Assembly: GCA_944383965.1 (NCBI GenBank)
Contig: CALWRQ010000014.1
Location: 1 to 35,698 of the forward strand
Reading direction: 5' to 3'
Origin: an uncultured Lachnospiraceae bacterium
Lineage (GTDB): Bacteria > Bacillota > Clostridia > Lachnospirales > Lachnospiraceae
Length of the DNA stretch: 35,698 bases
The translations under genes and the position numbers were made by a program. This document shows positions 24,244-32,150 of this stretch, in pieces (the stretch's first letter is position 1; each line of letters opens with the position of its first letter). A model generated the notes under the pieces. It had not been told where the DNA came from. It searched no databases and worked only from the letters and a program-made list of their open reading frames with translations.

Positions 24244-25797
24244 TTATTTCGTTGCAAGCGCGATGGGAGAAGAAACCGACACACCCGGATTCTTCACCGC
24301 TCCACGATAATCCAGTACAGTGATTCCCCAATCGAGATACACATCCCATACAAACCCCAGCTGTCCCGGAGCTTCCATCCTACGGATATTGGGAATCTCC
24401 TGGCCGTTTAAGTAATCTACCTGAATGAAATCGATGTCATTCGTATCGCCCACCATGAACCACGGGATCGCTCCAGTCTTCACCTGTGCGTTTAACGTCG
24501 CGTCCTCCACAATGCGGATCGTATCCCTGTACTGATACAGCGGGTTCACGTCTCCGGATGCACTGATCGTCGCGGAATTGAACAGCGTGTACATGGCAAA
24601 CTGATATCCCAGAGGAACCACCAAAACCGCCGGCCGGATAATAATAGCCTGATCGGTTCCATCCATAGTCTTTGTGTGGCCTCCCAGTGCCAGGATCATG
24701 GATTGCACCGCCTCCTGGGTGATTCCGGTACCTTCCGCCAGAAGATTCTTGTGCCCGGCCACAAACAGGTTCTGACCGTCATAGATCTTCGGGTTTCCGG
24801 TCAATATCTTATAGACCTGCGTGTTGATGGTTGTTCTCGCTGCTTTTGCCGCTCTTGAGGGCAGCGTAGTAATCACTCCCATATCGTCATTGATGAACGC
24901 CTGTCTGGACATGGTAAACTGGCGTCCGTAGGTCTTTAACTGTCTCTGAGGCAGTTTCTCATCCGTCGGAAGCGTGTGTTTTAACTCTCCGCCTTCCGGT
25001 ACCTCCAAAAACTCTCCGAAACCGCCCTGAACGTAGTAATTGTCCGCCTTCTTGAAATCCGACAGCGTCCCCTTTGTGGTAAATCGGTCAAAAGTCACCG
25101 GGGCTGTCCGGTGTCCCTCCACATACGCCTTATTGATCACCTGATCCATAATCGCCGGGAATGCTGACGTGGGATTGTAGTAGGAGCGTCTCATCGTTTC
25201 ATTAAACAGCTCGTTGGGATCCATCATATAGTAATTTCTGGAGTTTCCTCCATTCTCATCCGCCAGACAGTTTGCCGCGATCATCCGCAGGGAGGCTCCC
25301 TGGAAATCACTGGCGCCGGCGGCCGGTTTCTCCACCCGAATGCCATTTCTGAGCAGGATTCCGTCCACGATCGCACTCCTCTTTTTATCCGCCTCATCTT
25401 CATTCACCCGAACAGAGACCGGCGCTCCGTTCCTCTCCAGACGGTCTAACACTGCCTTGCGCACCTGTTCTAAGGTGTCCCCGCGGGAGATGTACTCCTC
25501 CGAATCCATCCCAAAGCGGTTGCAAAGCCCAGTGATCTCCCGAATTCTTGTGCGTTCCGCCAAGGCTGCCTGATGGCTTTCCTCCGTGCCGGCGGCGCCA
25601 GCCACAGGAAGTGTCACGCCGCGTGTTCCGCCTGCAGACGGATCTTCCCCCTCTTCTCCTTCCTGATCCAAGATCTCATTGATTTGTCTCTGAAGATCAT
25701 CAAACTCCTGTCTCTCTGATTCTGTGAGCTCCCTGCCCTGCGTCCGTGCCAGCTCTGTGATCCTCCTCTGTCTGGCAATCAATTCCTGTAAATTCAT
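24244..25797 (-). CDS. Major capsid protein with N-terminal scaffold-like domain
   Basis: 517 residues. The N-terminal 60 form an acidic coiled coil (LQELIARQRRITELARTQGRELTESERQEFDDLQRQI) like the HK97 delta domain, followed by a linker and a further helical part to about residue 170. The C-terminal 350 form the shell domain (GRQFTMSRQAFINDDMGVITTLPSR, PRGYQFA-like and WDVYLDWGITVLDYRGAVKNPG at the end). The upstream protease gene supports removal of the N-terminal part during maturation. Confidence 0.85.
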   Translation of the reverse strand: MNLQELIARQRRITELARTQGRELTESERQEFDDLQRQINEILDQEGEEGEDPSAGGTRGVTLPVAGAAGTEESHQAALAERTRIREITGLCNRFGMDSEEYISRGDTLEQVRKAVLDRLERNGAPVSVRVNEDEADKKRSAIVDGILLRNGIRVEKPAAGASDFQGASLRMIAANCLADENGGNSRNYYMMDPNELFNETMRRSYYNPTSAFPAIMDQVINKAYVEGHRTAPVTFDRFTTKGTLSDFKKADNYYVQGGFGEFLEVPEGGELKHTLPTDEKLPQRQLKTYGRQFTMSRQAFINDDMGVITTLPSRAAKAARTTINTQVYKILTGNPKIYDGQNLFVAGHKNLLAEGTGITQEAVQSMILALGGHTKTMDGTDQAIIIRPAVLVVPLGYQFAMYTLFNSATISASGDVNPLYQYRDTIRIVEDATLNAQVKTGAIPWFMVGDTNDIDFIQVDYLNGQEIPNIRRMEAPGQLGFVWDVYLDWGITVLDYRGAVKNPGVSVSSPIALATK

Positions 25798-25813
25798 CCT
25801 CTTATTACCTCCT

Positions 25814-26203
25814 CTAAGCCATAATTCCGGCTGTCTTTAAACTGTTGATCAACTGTTCCATTGCTGCCGCGCAGGTTTCCGCCGTCGCCGAATCCGTAGT
25901 AAACGATACGGCCGCTGCCTTTTTTACCCCTCCAAGGGACTCCTCCGTCGCAGCCGGCAGGGAATAGGTCTCTCCCGCTTCCATCACTGCTCTGGCCGCC
26001 TCTGCGCTTTCTGCTTTCATCAGAGATTTTCCAATGTCGGTTGCTCCCCCAAGGGTGTCCACGGTGGCCGCTGCCTGACCTCCTCCGGAATAATTTTCCG
26101 CAATAAAAGAGCAGATGCCTTCCAGATGATCCGGAATCTCATCCGCTCCCCGTCCAGTCAGCGCAGCTGCCACTTCCTTCATGCTGCGTTCTAAATTGTT
26201 CAC
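25814..26203 (-). CDS. Head fibre-like protein
   Basis: 129 residues from GTG 26203, which overlaps the protease stop (GTGA). The C-terminal half (TYSLPAATEESLGGVKKAAAV, ...EQLINSLKTAGIMA) matches the head-fibre domain found in many Firmicutes phages: a PAATxxxLGGVKxAAAV motif and a KxAGIMA ending. Decorative role on the capsid inferred from the family. Confidence 0.75.
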   Translation of the reverse strand: MNNLERSMKEVAAALTGRGADEIPDHLEGICSFIAENYSGGGQAAATVDTLGGATDIGKSLMKAESAEAARAVMEAGETYSLPAATEESLGGVKKAAAVSFTTDSATAETCAAAMEQLINSLKTAGIMA

Positions 26204-26850
26204 GTCCGTCTTCCTCCTTTCCTCCTGTTTTCATTCACCTGGATCATTCGTTCAAATACTTCCAAATCGCAACCACCTTCCGGAGAGTCCGCTCCATTGC
26301 TTCTCCCCACTCCCACGGTCGGGTCCGCCGGCACGGAAACCACGCTGATCTCCAACGGCGTCCATCTCTTTGCGATATAGCAGGGACCGGTAAAACGCCC
26401 ATCAGAAGATTTTTTTCCTGCAGCCACTTCTTCCCAGGCATCCACGCTGTATCCTACGGATACTCCCTTCAGTGTCCCGCTCTCTACTTTGCGGCGAATC
26501 ACCTCCGCTTCCTCGTCATCGTCAAACTCAATGACCGCCTTTCCTCTGGACGTCTCTATCCATGCCTTCTCTACCCTTCCCAGAACTTTATTGGTATTGT
26601 GATTAAACAACACCACTCCCATAGCCTGCAGGCGGCTCAAATCCATACATCCTTCCGAATGGTCCAGGATCTCCACCCCGTACCATCTGGTATAGGGCTC
26701 CTCCGAAGAAAATGAGAGCTCATACCTTCTCTCATTTCCTTCCCCTTCTACTGCCCGGATTCCCGCATCCATAAAGCGTACCGGGCGGAAATCATTTTCT
26801 CCCTGAGGGTTTTTCCTCATGGGACGTTCCCTGATCTGCTGCCGTCTCAT
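26200..26850 (-). CDS. Prohead maturation protease (HK97 family)
   Basis: About 216 residues from ATG 26850 (AAGGAGG nine bases upstream; ATG 26856 is nearer to the site, ATG 26820 also possible). The HK97 protease triad region is visible: LFNHNTNKVLGRV with His at about 84, and LKGVSVGYSV with Ser at about 131, followed by LEISVVSVPADPTVGVGRS. It cuts scaffold regions of the capsid protein. It overlaps the portal gene by about 60 bases, an unusually long overlap, with the ribosome site inside the portal coding sequence. Confidence 0.85.
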   Translation of the reverse strand: MRRQQIRERPMRKNPQGENDFRPVRFMDAGIRAVEGEGNERRYELSFSSEEPYTRWYGVEILDHSEGCMDLSRLQAMGVVLFNHNTNKVLGRVEKAWIETSRGKAVIEFDDDEEAEVIRRKVESGTLKGVSVGYSVDAWEEVAAGKKSSDGRFTGPCYIAKRWTPLEISVVSVPADPTVGVGRSNGADSPEGGCDLEVFERMIQVNENRRKGGRRT

Positions 26851-28333
26851 CCTCATTTTCCTCCTTTTCTACCTGAATCTCAGTTCCCTGAATCATTGCC
26901 ATCAGATCGATTCCTTTTTTCATGGCATACTCCTGCGCCTCTGCCATCTCATCAATGACCTTTCTCCAGTCCCGTCCATTCTCCGCACTGATCTGCTGAA
27001 AAGTCTTCTGACCGGTCTTTAACGCTACTCCGTTGGCATTTGCCTCCTTATACGGATCAATCCACGGTTTCGGCTTTACTACCCATTCATGAGACATATA
27101 TTTCTCTTTGTTTTCCCAAAAATCTGTCGGTGTGATCACTCCTGCCAGCCAGCAGGAGATCACAAACGTCTCATAAACTTCGTCCAGAAAGCTCTCCACC
27201 AGCAGTTCTTTCTCTTCCTCATAGGTCAGGTCATCTTCTACCATGGACTGTCTGGCCGACGCATAATTCGTCTCAGACATATCCCTGGAGGTTGCTTCGT
27301 AAGACAAGCCGTTGGCGGAAGAAATCATCCTCTGCTGCGTCTTGATAAATGCCGTTGCGTCCGTCCCCTGGCCGGCCGGATTTAACATCTGCGCCTCGTC
27401 TCCCAGGTTCATCTCCATAATCATTCCCGGCACGACCCGTTTCCCTTCATAGCTGACTGCTGATCCTTTTGACGGCCCTCTCCCTATGGAATTTCCAGAA
27501 GGATTTGTTCTTTTAATAAATACCGCCAGACAGGCTGCAATCTTCTCCTTGATCGTTACCGCTGTCATAAATTCGTTCATATCCTTAATCCGAACCAGCG
27601 TCTGGCTCAGATCTGACATTTCCCGGATCTGAGACGGCCTCTTTTTGGTAAAGTAAAAAATCACATCCTTCGCTTCCACATAAACCGGCGTCATCTGCGT
27701 ATAGCCATCAATAGAATACTGACGGATCCAGTATCCCTCCGGGCGGTTCCATCGGTTATACTCGATTCCTCCCACCACCTTGTTTCCCTGCCGTTTGGGC
27801 TGGAGCTGGGTAACATCCAGTTCGTCCACTTCAATGACCTGAAGCTGAAAAGGAAGAACTCCCTGGCTGGTGTAGCGCTTCAGGATCAGAACCCCTCCAT
27901 CCGTGATTTTCCTCTGAATACACATCCGTACAATCTGAGGAAATGACTGCTGCCCAGTCACATCGCAGTTGATCCCCTTGCACCATCTGGCCCACATCTT
28001 TTCCAGGGTGTTGTCCATTTCCTTTTCGCCGGTGGTAGCTCGCACCTGCAGGCCGCTGCCGATCACGTTGCGCCGAAATGCCCGCAGCACGGAACCCATC
28101 ACATCGGAATTCCGCTCCAGATCCCTGGCTCTGGCACGTACCCGATCTCGATCATACCGGTCCGTCATTTCTGCCGACTGGTTCATGCTATTCCACTGAC
28201 TCTGAAGGCGTCCGGTATCTCCCGCATCATAGTTTCCACGGTATGCCTCATACTGGCTCCTCCAAGCCGCACGTCTCGCTCCTGCTTTTGGACTGACAGC
28301 ACCAACCAGCCGGTCAATCATGTTCAGTTTCAT
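26792..28333 (-). CDS. Portal protein, lambda family
   Basis: 513 residues. Lambda gpB-type features: MIDRLVGAVSPKAGARRAAWRS, RARARDLERNSDVMGSVLRAFRRNVIGSGLQ, FQLQVIEVDELD, and AFIKTQQRMISSANGLSYEATSRDMSETNYASARQSMVEDD. It forms the dodecameric DNA entry ring at one capsid vertex. AGGAGG precedes ATG 28333. The C-terminal acidic tail (VEKEENEDETAADQG) encodes the ribosome site of the protease gene. Confidence 0.92.
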   Translation of the reverse strand: MKLNMIDRLVGAVSPKAGARRAAWRSQYEAYRGNYDAGDTGRLQSQWNSMNQSAEMTDRYDRDRVRARARDLERNSDVMGSVLRAFRRNVIGSGLQVRATTGEKEMDNTLEKMWARWCKGINCDVTGQQSFPQIVRMCIQRKITDGGVLILKRYTSQGVLPFQLQVIEVDELDVTQLQPKRQGNKVVGGIEYNRWNRPEGYWIRQYSIDGYTQMTPVYVEAKDVIFYFTKKRPSQIREMSDLSQTLVRIKDMNEFMTAVTIKEKIAACLAVFIKRTNPSGNSIGRGPSKGSAVSYEGKRVVPGMIMEMNLGDEAQMLNPAGQGTDATAFIKTQQRMISSANGLSYEATSRDMSETNYASARQSMVEDDLTYEEEKELLVESFLDEVYETFVISCWLAGVITPTDFWENKEKYMSHEWVVKPKPWIDPYKEANANGVALKTGQKTFQQISAENGRDWRKVIDEMAEAQEYAMKKGIDLMAMIQGTEIQVEKEENEDETAADQGTSHEEKPSGRK

Positions 28334-28335
28334 CC

Positions 28336-28578
28336 CTACCTCCTGTTATCCGGCCCAAAGTCTGCCGCGTAAGCTCCTGCCAGCAGCGATGTTCCCGTCC
28401 CCTCAATTTGCGTTTCCAGGCGATTTCTCTCTGTAATCAACGCATTAAGATCCGCCCTCGTAAGCGACCGGGTTCCGATCTTATAGCTCTGCCCGCCAAC
28501 CAAAATTTTGTAAATCGCCTCGTTTAACACCTGCAGCTGTTCTTCCGGCGTTCCAAACAATCCTTCATTTCCTGCCAT
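28336..28578 (-). CDS. gpW-like head-tail joining protein
   Basis: 80 residues. LNEAIYKILVGGQSYKIGTRSLTRADLNALITERNRLETQI shows the gpW pattern, and the gene lies between terminase large and portal exactly as lambda gpW does. gpW connects head and tail after packaging. Start ATG 28578 abuts the terminase stop. Confidence 0.8.
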   Translation of the reverse strand: MAGNEGLFGTPEEQLQVLNEAIYKILVGGQSYKIGTRSLTRADLNALITERNRLETQIEGTGTSLLAGAYAADFGPDNRR

Positions 28579-30438
28579 TTACACCCATCCTTCCAATTCA
28601 TTTTCCCGTATCCATTGCTCCTCCGGTGCCGGCGGAGGATTCATTTGTCCATCCACGTTTTTTTCCTTCTCCGGGTCATAACGATCCATATGCCAGGTTC
28701 TGGCCCCTCGAATATCGGCTGCAGCCATGGCATACACTTCCGCATCCAAGTAATGGTTCGCTCCATGCGAATTTTTCTGCACCCACTTCTGCACAGTACT
28801 TCCATTCGCCTGCTTTACATTGATTTTGTGCTCCGCAGTCACCTGATCCGCATAATCCTCATCAATCCCTTTAAAAACCATCCATGCTCCCCTGCCATTT
28901 TCCCGCCGCATCCGTGCCGCAATCCGGTCTTTGTACTTTTCTGTGTCCACAATCACCAGGCTCATCCCGGTTGCTCTGGATCCCACCTTATTAATGACGC
29001 TGATTTTGTAATCGGTATCCATTTTTTTACTGGATCCTTTGCTTGGTAATGTGTAGTCTGAAGTATCTGCACAGAAATTGTAAACCATATCGGTTTGATC
29101 ACCAGAATCCACTAAAACAAGGGACAGAGTCATTTTACTTCCGTCCCTTTTCTCATAATTCAAATTCATGATTCTGTCTGTCTCCCAAAGATCCGTAGCC
29201 TGACCTCTCGCAACCAGCTGACTGGTCCACCGTTCTCCCCAGGCCCGTATCACCCAGTATACGGACGTTTCCTGAACGTCAATACCGCCTGTCAATTCAA
29301 TGGCCCAATCCGGAACTTCAAATTCTTCATATTCTGACTGTCGTTCTTTCACTAGTTCTGCTGTCGTCTTCAGCTTGGTATCTTCCCAAGCCTCCGCCAG
29401 CCAGCTGTTTACAAAGTTCTGCAGTTCTTCCGGATCGTCCTTCGATTTCAGAAACTCTTCTGCTACCTGAGCCCAGGTAACGAAAATACTGTACAGCGAA
29501 CTGATATGAAATCCCACCGTCTTCGGCTCTCCCACGCCACGCTTTTTTATTGCTCTCCACTCACCTTCCCGGAGCATTTTCGGCTTATCGCGATCCAAAA
29601 TTTCGCAGCCACATTCAGGGCAAACATAAACAGCCGACTGCGCCCGTTCATATGGTGACATTTTCTCTTCCGGATCTTTTGTAAACTTGATCTGCTTAAA
29701 TTCCAACCGGATCTTTTCCTCGCAATGCGGGCAGGGAACAAAATATTCCCTCACTTCATCGGCATGGTCATGCAGATCCCAGATGTAATTGCTTTTTAAT
29801 GTTGGAGTGGAACAGGCATACACCTTACTTTGAGAAGCGAACGTCTTAATTCTTTCCATCGCCAGCTTATAGGGAGATGCCTCCTTTTTTGATGCCCCTC
29901 CCATTTTGTCTATCTCATCAAAAAACAGATATTTTATGGCCTTTGACGCCAGTTTCGATGGCGATCCAGCTCCTCTCAGATAAATCGTCATACTTTTGAA
30001 CTTCAACCTTAATTCTTTAGAACTGTTTTCATAAAACTGCTTCCGTACTTCCGGAATCAGGCGGAATGCCGGCTTCAGTTTGTCGTTGGAGACATCCTTA
30101 GCCAGATCATCCGAAGGATATACAATCATGGTTGGTCCCGGTTCTTCACTGATAATGTATCCCAGCATATTGATCAGTGCCTCTGTCCCTCCCAGCTGTG
30201 CACCCTTACAAAGATAGATCTCACGAATATGAGGATGGTTGAAAGCGTCCATAATCCCTATCAGATACGGAGTCACCGCATTGGACCATCTTCCTGACAA
30301 ATTGCTGCTCTCATCCAGCACGCGGTACTTTTCCGCCCATTCGCTTACCGTAATTTCTTCCTGACGGGCAAGGCATTTGCTCAATACCCGCCGAAACAGC
30401 GCCGCTGTCTTCTTTCTGGATCTTTTTCGCTGTGTCAT
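28579..30438 (-). CDS. Terminase large subunit, GpA family
   Basis: 619 residues. The ATPase domain has a Walker A-like KGAQLGGTEALIN (78-90) and Walker B LFFDE (171-175). A zinc-ribbon-like CPHC ... CPECGC pair lies at about 238 and 275. The C-terminal nuclease part has GGIDVQETSVYWVIRAWGERW and HYLDAEVYAMAAADI. It packages DNA into the prohead and cuts at cos-type ends in the GpA family. Four-base overlap with the TerS gene. Confidence 0.93.
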   Translation of the reverse strand: MTQRKRSRKKTAALFRRVLSKCLARQEEITVSEWAEKYRVLDESSNLSGRWSNAVTPYLIGIMDAFNHPHIREIYLCKGAQLGGTEALINMLGYIISEEPGPTMIVYPSDDLAKDVSNDKLKPAFRLIPEVRKQFYENSSKELRLKFKSMTIYLRGAGSPSKLASKAIKYLFFDEIDKMGGASKKEASPYKLAMERIKTFASQSKVYACSTPTLKSNYIWDLHDHADEVREYFVPCPHCEEKIRLEFKQIKFTKDPEEKMSPYERAQSAVYVCPECGCEILDRDKPKMLREGEWRAIKKRGVGEPKTVGFHISSLYSIFVTWAQVAEEFLKSKDDPEELQNFVNSWLAEAWEDTKLKTTAELVKERQSEYEEFEVPDWAIELTGGIDVQETSVYWVIRAWGERWTSQLVARGQATDLWETDRIMNLNYEKRDGSKMTLSLVLVDSGDQTDMVYNFCADTSDYTLPSKGSSKKMDTDYKISVINKVGSRATGMSLVIVDTEKYKDRIAARMRRENGRGAWMVFKGIDEDYADQVTAEHKINVKQANGSTVQKWVQKNSHGANHYLDAEVYAMAAADIRGARTWHMDRYDPEKEKNVDGQMNPPPAPEEQWIRENELEGWV

Positions 30439-30959
30439 TCATCGGTCTCCTCCTCGTCCTCTTCCAACTCGTCTTCCTCAAAATTCTTTTGCTGTCCATC
30501 AATCTCATCCGGGTCATATTCTGACAGTTCCTCCAATACTCCAATCATTTCTTTTCGGATTGCCTGAATAATAAGATTCATGTCAGACTCACCGGCAACT
30601 TCCATCGCCAGTTTCGACGGTACGGCCAGTAACCGGTTCCGAAATCGCAAAAGCATTTCTGTCAGAAAATTTTCCACATCCGCAGCTTCATGCAGCTCTC
30701 TTCTCAGTTTCCGAAGCTTCATCAAAGATATTTTCATCTTCACTTCCTCATGCTCCGCCTGCACTTCCTCTTTGGAGATAGATGCCCGCCTTCCCGTTTC
30801 CGCATTTACCTTATACTCAATGTACTCCTGAATACTCTTTTCCAGATTGTAGCCTTTTTCCATTTTGCTGAGATGAAAAAGCCCTTCTTCCCTTAACTGA
30901 CGGACTCTCCGGCTGCTGATGCCAAGACACTGAGCCAATTCTTTTTGATTCACTACCAC
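30435..30959 (-). CDS. Terminase small subunit (Nu1-like)
   Basis: 174 residues from GTG 30959, chosen because AGGAGGT (30975-30969) lies nine bases upstream. The N-terminal winged-helix (VNQKELAQCLGISSRRVRQLREEGLF, with a GYNLEKSIQEYIEY helix) matches Nu1, then come a long charged helix and an acidic C-terminus (FEEDELEEDEEETDE) for binding TerL. It recognises the packaging site. Confidence 0.82.
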   Translation of the reverse strand: MVVNQKELAQCLGISSRRVRQLREEGLFHLSKMEKGYNLEKSIQEYIEYKVNAETGRRASISKEEVQAEHEEVKMKISLMKLRKLRRELHEAADVENFLTEMLLRFRNRLLAVPSKLAMEVAGESDMNLIIQAIRKEMIGVLEELSEYDPDEIDGQQKNFEEDELEEDEEETDE

Positions 30960-31155
30960 TGTTTTTTCACCTCCTGAAATGCTCACGAAAGAGGAAGGAA
31001 GTACCCTATTTTTTTGTCCCGGAAAGAGAAAAATACCGGGCCTTCCTCGCCCCGCATAGGGGGGTGCCCTCAGGTAGTACCTTTTGTTCTTAATTGTCTG
31101 AAAATTTAGTATTCTGTGTGTTTATTCCGAATTATCGATCAATTTTTGAACCAAT
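30960..31155. other. Intergenic region upstream of TerS; candidate cos region
   Basis: No ORF with a ribosome site. It contains an inverted repeat CCCGG ... CCGGG (about 31017-31040) and a GC-rich block CGCCCCGCATAGGGGGGTGCCC (in parts, about 31048-31070) in otherwise A/T-rich sequence. A GC-rich block just before the TerS gene of a GpA-type packaging module is where a cohesive-end site is expected. No promoter at good spacing was found. Confidence 0.35.
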
Positions 31156-31182
31156 GAAAAAGGACGCCTTCTCAGACGTCCT
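31156..31182 (-). terminator. Terminator after the RHH-like gene
   Basis: On minus, AGGACG (31182-31177) / CGTCCT (31166-31161), then TTTTT (31160-31156). It separates the small-gene block from the terminase operon. Confidence 0.7.
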
Positions 31183-31191
31183 CTCCGCTCA

Positions 31192-31392
31192 TTATTCTCT
31201 TTCCTGTTCCTCTGCAAATGCCAGCATCAATTCCGTGATTTTTGCAGCCTGACTCACTCCTGCTTTCTCGCAGGCCCGTTCAAATCGTTCTGCGACTTCT
31301 CGCTTAATTTTGAATCCTTTGGTCATGTATCCGGCTTTCTTCTGATACTTTTCGCTGGCAATCGTTTGAGGATTTGGGTTACCTTTTGGCAT
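31192..31392 (-). CDS. Small ribbon-helix-helix-like phage protein
   Basis: 66 residues. MPKGNPNPQTIASEKYQKKAG is followed by YMTKGFKIKREVAERFERACEKAGVSQAAKITELML, which has the strand-helix-turn-helix spacing of Arc/CopG-type DNA-binding proteins. Probably a regulator of neighbouring promoters, for example the two small-peptide loci upstream. GGAGG lies before ATG 31392. Confidence 0.65.
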   Translation of the reverse strand: MPKGNPNPQTIASEKYQKKAGYMTKGFKIKREVAERFERACEKAGVSQAAKITELMLAFAEEQERE

Positions 31393-31477
31393 CGCGATCC
31401 CTCCTCATGTTTTTGTAAATGCTCCGTCCAATAAAGCCAGCTGTTATTGCAATAATTGCAATAATTGCAATTCTCAT
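31379..31477 (-). CDS. Possible 32-aa hydrophobic peptide overlapping the RHH-like gene
   Basis: The frame reads MRIAIIAIIAITAGFIG and then RSIYKNMRRDRDAKR: one membrane segment followed by a basic tail, a shape common among small membrane toxins and phage peptides. No Shine-Dalgarno sequence precedes ATG 31477, and the hydrophobic part is encoded by a nine-base DNA tandem repeat (31444-31470), so chance coding is quite possible. Confidence 0.25.
   Translation of the reverse strand: MRIAIIAIIAITAGFIGRSIYKNMRRDRDAKR
31444..31470. repeat. Three tandem copies of a 9-bp TTGCAATAA-type repeat
   Basis: The plus strand reads (ATAATTGCA-type) units with three TTGCAA palindromes at a nine-base period, directly upstream of the opposing promoter at 31477-31505. 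It may be a protein-binding array. Confidence 0.55.
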
Positions 31478-31505
31478 TGTTAAAGATGGCGATCTGTGCT
31501 ATACT
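31477..31505 (+). promoter_or_regulatory. Plus-strand promoter opposing the 41-aa peptide gene
   Basis: TTGTTA (31477-31482), a 17-base spacer, TATACT (31500-31505). Expected start about 31512, running toward and across the peptide gene on the other strand. Confidence 0.6.
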
Positions 31506-31511
31506 TTGGGT

Positions 31512-31645
31512 ACGGGGAGGATTTCTCCTCCCCTGCTGTGTTACTTCCACAGCTTGTCGATTATCAGTATGATAATCCCTGTAATAAGCCCTGTCAGGAA
31601 TTGAACCGCCATTTCAATCCAGTTGACTGGGCTTTTTCTTTTTCT
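31512..31645 (+). ncRNA. Putative antisense RNA to the 41-aa peptide mRNA
   Basis: The transcript from the promoter at 31477-31505 would start with a perfect GGGGAGGA / TCCTCCCC hairpin (31514-31533), cover most of the peptide gene in antisense, and could end at CCAG / CTGG (31619-31630) followed by GCTTTTTCTTTTTC. The terminator stem is short. Existence is inferred from promoter and context. Confidence 0.4.
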
Positions 31646-31666
31646 TCGGCTTCTGCCTCTCGCCAT
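31541..31666 (-). CDS. 41-aa basic/transmembrane peptide, putative type I toxin
   Basis: From ATG 31666: MARGRSRRKRKSPVNW, then IEMAVQFLTGLITGIIILIIDKLWK. A strongly basic N-terminus is followed by one membrane helix. AAGGAGGTGAG lies close upstream. Its promoter is a perfect consensus, very strong for so small a gene, and an opposing promoter could make an antisense RNA. These are the usual marks of a type I toxin-antitoxin gene (txpA/ratA or bsrG style), although an abundant phage membrane peptide is also possible. I do not recognise a named family. Confidence 0.6.
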   Translation of the reverse strand: MARGRSRRKRKSPVNWIEMAVQFLTGLITGIIILIIDKLWK

Positions 31667-31692
31667 CTTTTTCTCACCTCCTTACATTATGT

Positions 31693-31737
31693 ATTATACC
31701 ATATGGTTTACCCTATGTCAAGCTGTTTTGTACAAAA
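31693..31737 (-). promoter_or_regulatory. Consensus promoter and palindrome upstream of the 41-aa gene
   Basis: On minus, TTGACA (31721-31716), 17 bases, TATAAT (31698-31693): a perfect sigma-A promoter. A 12-bp palindrome TTTTGTACAAAA (31726-31737) sits directly upstream of the -35, an operator-like position. Confidence 0.8.
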
Positions 31738-31758
31738 ACCAGATCTATATCTTGTATT

Positions 31759-31791
31759 TTATCCACAGCGTTATCAACATGTTGTGGATAA
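31759..31791. promoter_or_regulatory. Cluster of DnaA-box-like 9-mers
   Basis: TTATCCACA on plus at 31759-31767, TTATCAACA on plus at 31771-31779, and TTATCCACA on minus at 31791-31783. Two of the three are the perfect DnaA box, and they form an inverted repeat around the variant box. A replication start, a DnaA-controlled promoter or a repressor palindrome are possible. Confidence 0.5.
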
Positions 31792-31802
31792 TGGTTTCTG
31801 CA

Positions 31803-31828
31803 TGAGAAAAGCACCCTTTCGGGTGCTT
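31803..31828 (-). terminator. Terminator after the 31-aa protein gene
   Basis: On minus, AAGCACCC / GGGTGCTT with a GAAA loop (31828-31809), then TTTTCTC. Confidence 0.75.
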
Positions 31829-31883
31829 AACTTGATTTTCTCTTTATATTTGGCCCCATTCCCTCCCGGCGGGAGTTGTGGGT

Positions 31884-31979
31884 CTAGTTTTGGTTCTCCG
31901 GTTTTGCCTTTTCGGTAACGCTGTTGAATAGATCTTCAAATTTTCTCTGGTTCTGCTGCTCTTGATGGTCTTTGTCCAT
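31884..31979 (-). CDS. 31-aa charged phage protein
   Basis: MDKDHQEQQNQRKFEDL and FNSVTEKAKPENQN: a short, highly polar, probably helical protein. GAGGTGAT lies six bases before ATG 31979, and a terminator follows the gene. Too small to assign; conserved short proteins of this sort occur in the regulatory regions of Firmicutes prophages. Confidence 0.5.
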   Translation of the reverse strand: MDKDHQEQQNQRKFEDLFNSVTEKAKPENQN

Positions 31980-32068
31980 TTTATCACCTCGGGGATAGTA
32001 TGGACTGAAAGCGGGAGACATACGCAATAACATTTTTCCCATACGCACTTTATATTTTCATAGTGCTA

Positions 32069-32097
32069 TTGATTTTTCACGAAATACTGATTAAAAT
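32069..32097 (+). promoter_or_regulatory. Promoter of the leader-peptide / 57-aa gene unit
   Basis: TTGATT (32069-32074), 17-base spacer, TAAAAT (32092-32097). The expected start (about 32104) coincides with a perfect inverted repeat GATAGCA ATAA TGCTATC (32104-32121), and a second similar palindrome-like ATAGTGCTAT overlaps the -35 (32060-32069). These look like repressor operators, or a 5' hairpin. Confidence 0.55.
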
Positions 32098-32150
32098 GTA
32101 TTTGATAGCAATAATGCTATCCGAGAGAATACAAAAAAGGAGGAACTCAA

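Noticed and set aside
31441-31470. Possible CRISPR-like repeat
   Set aside because: Units are nine bases with no spacers; it is a simple tandem repeat.
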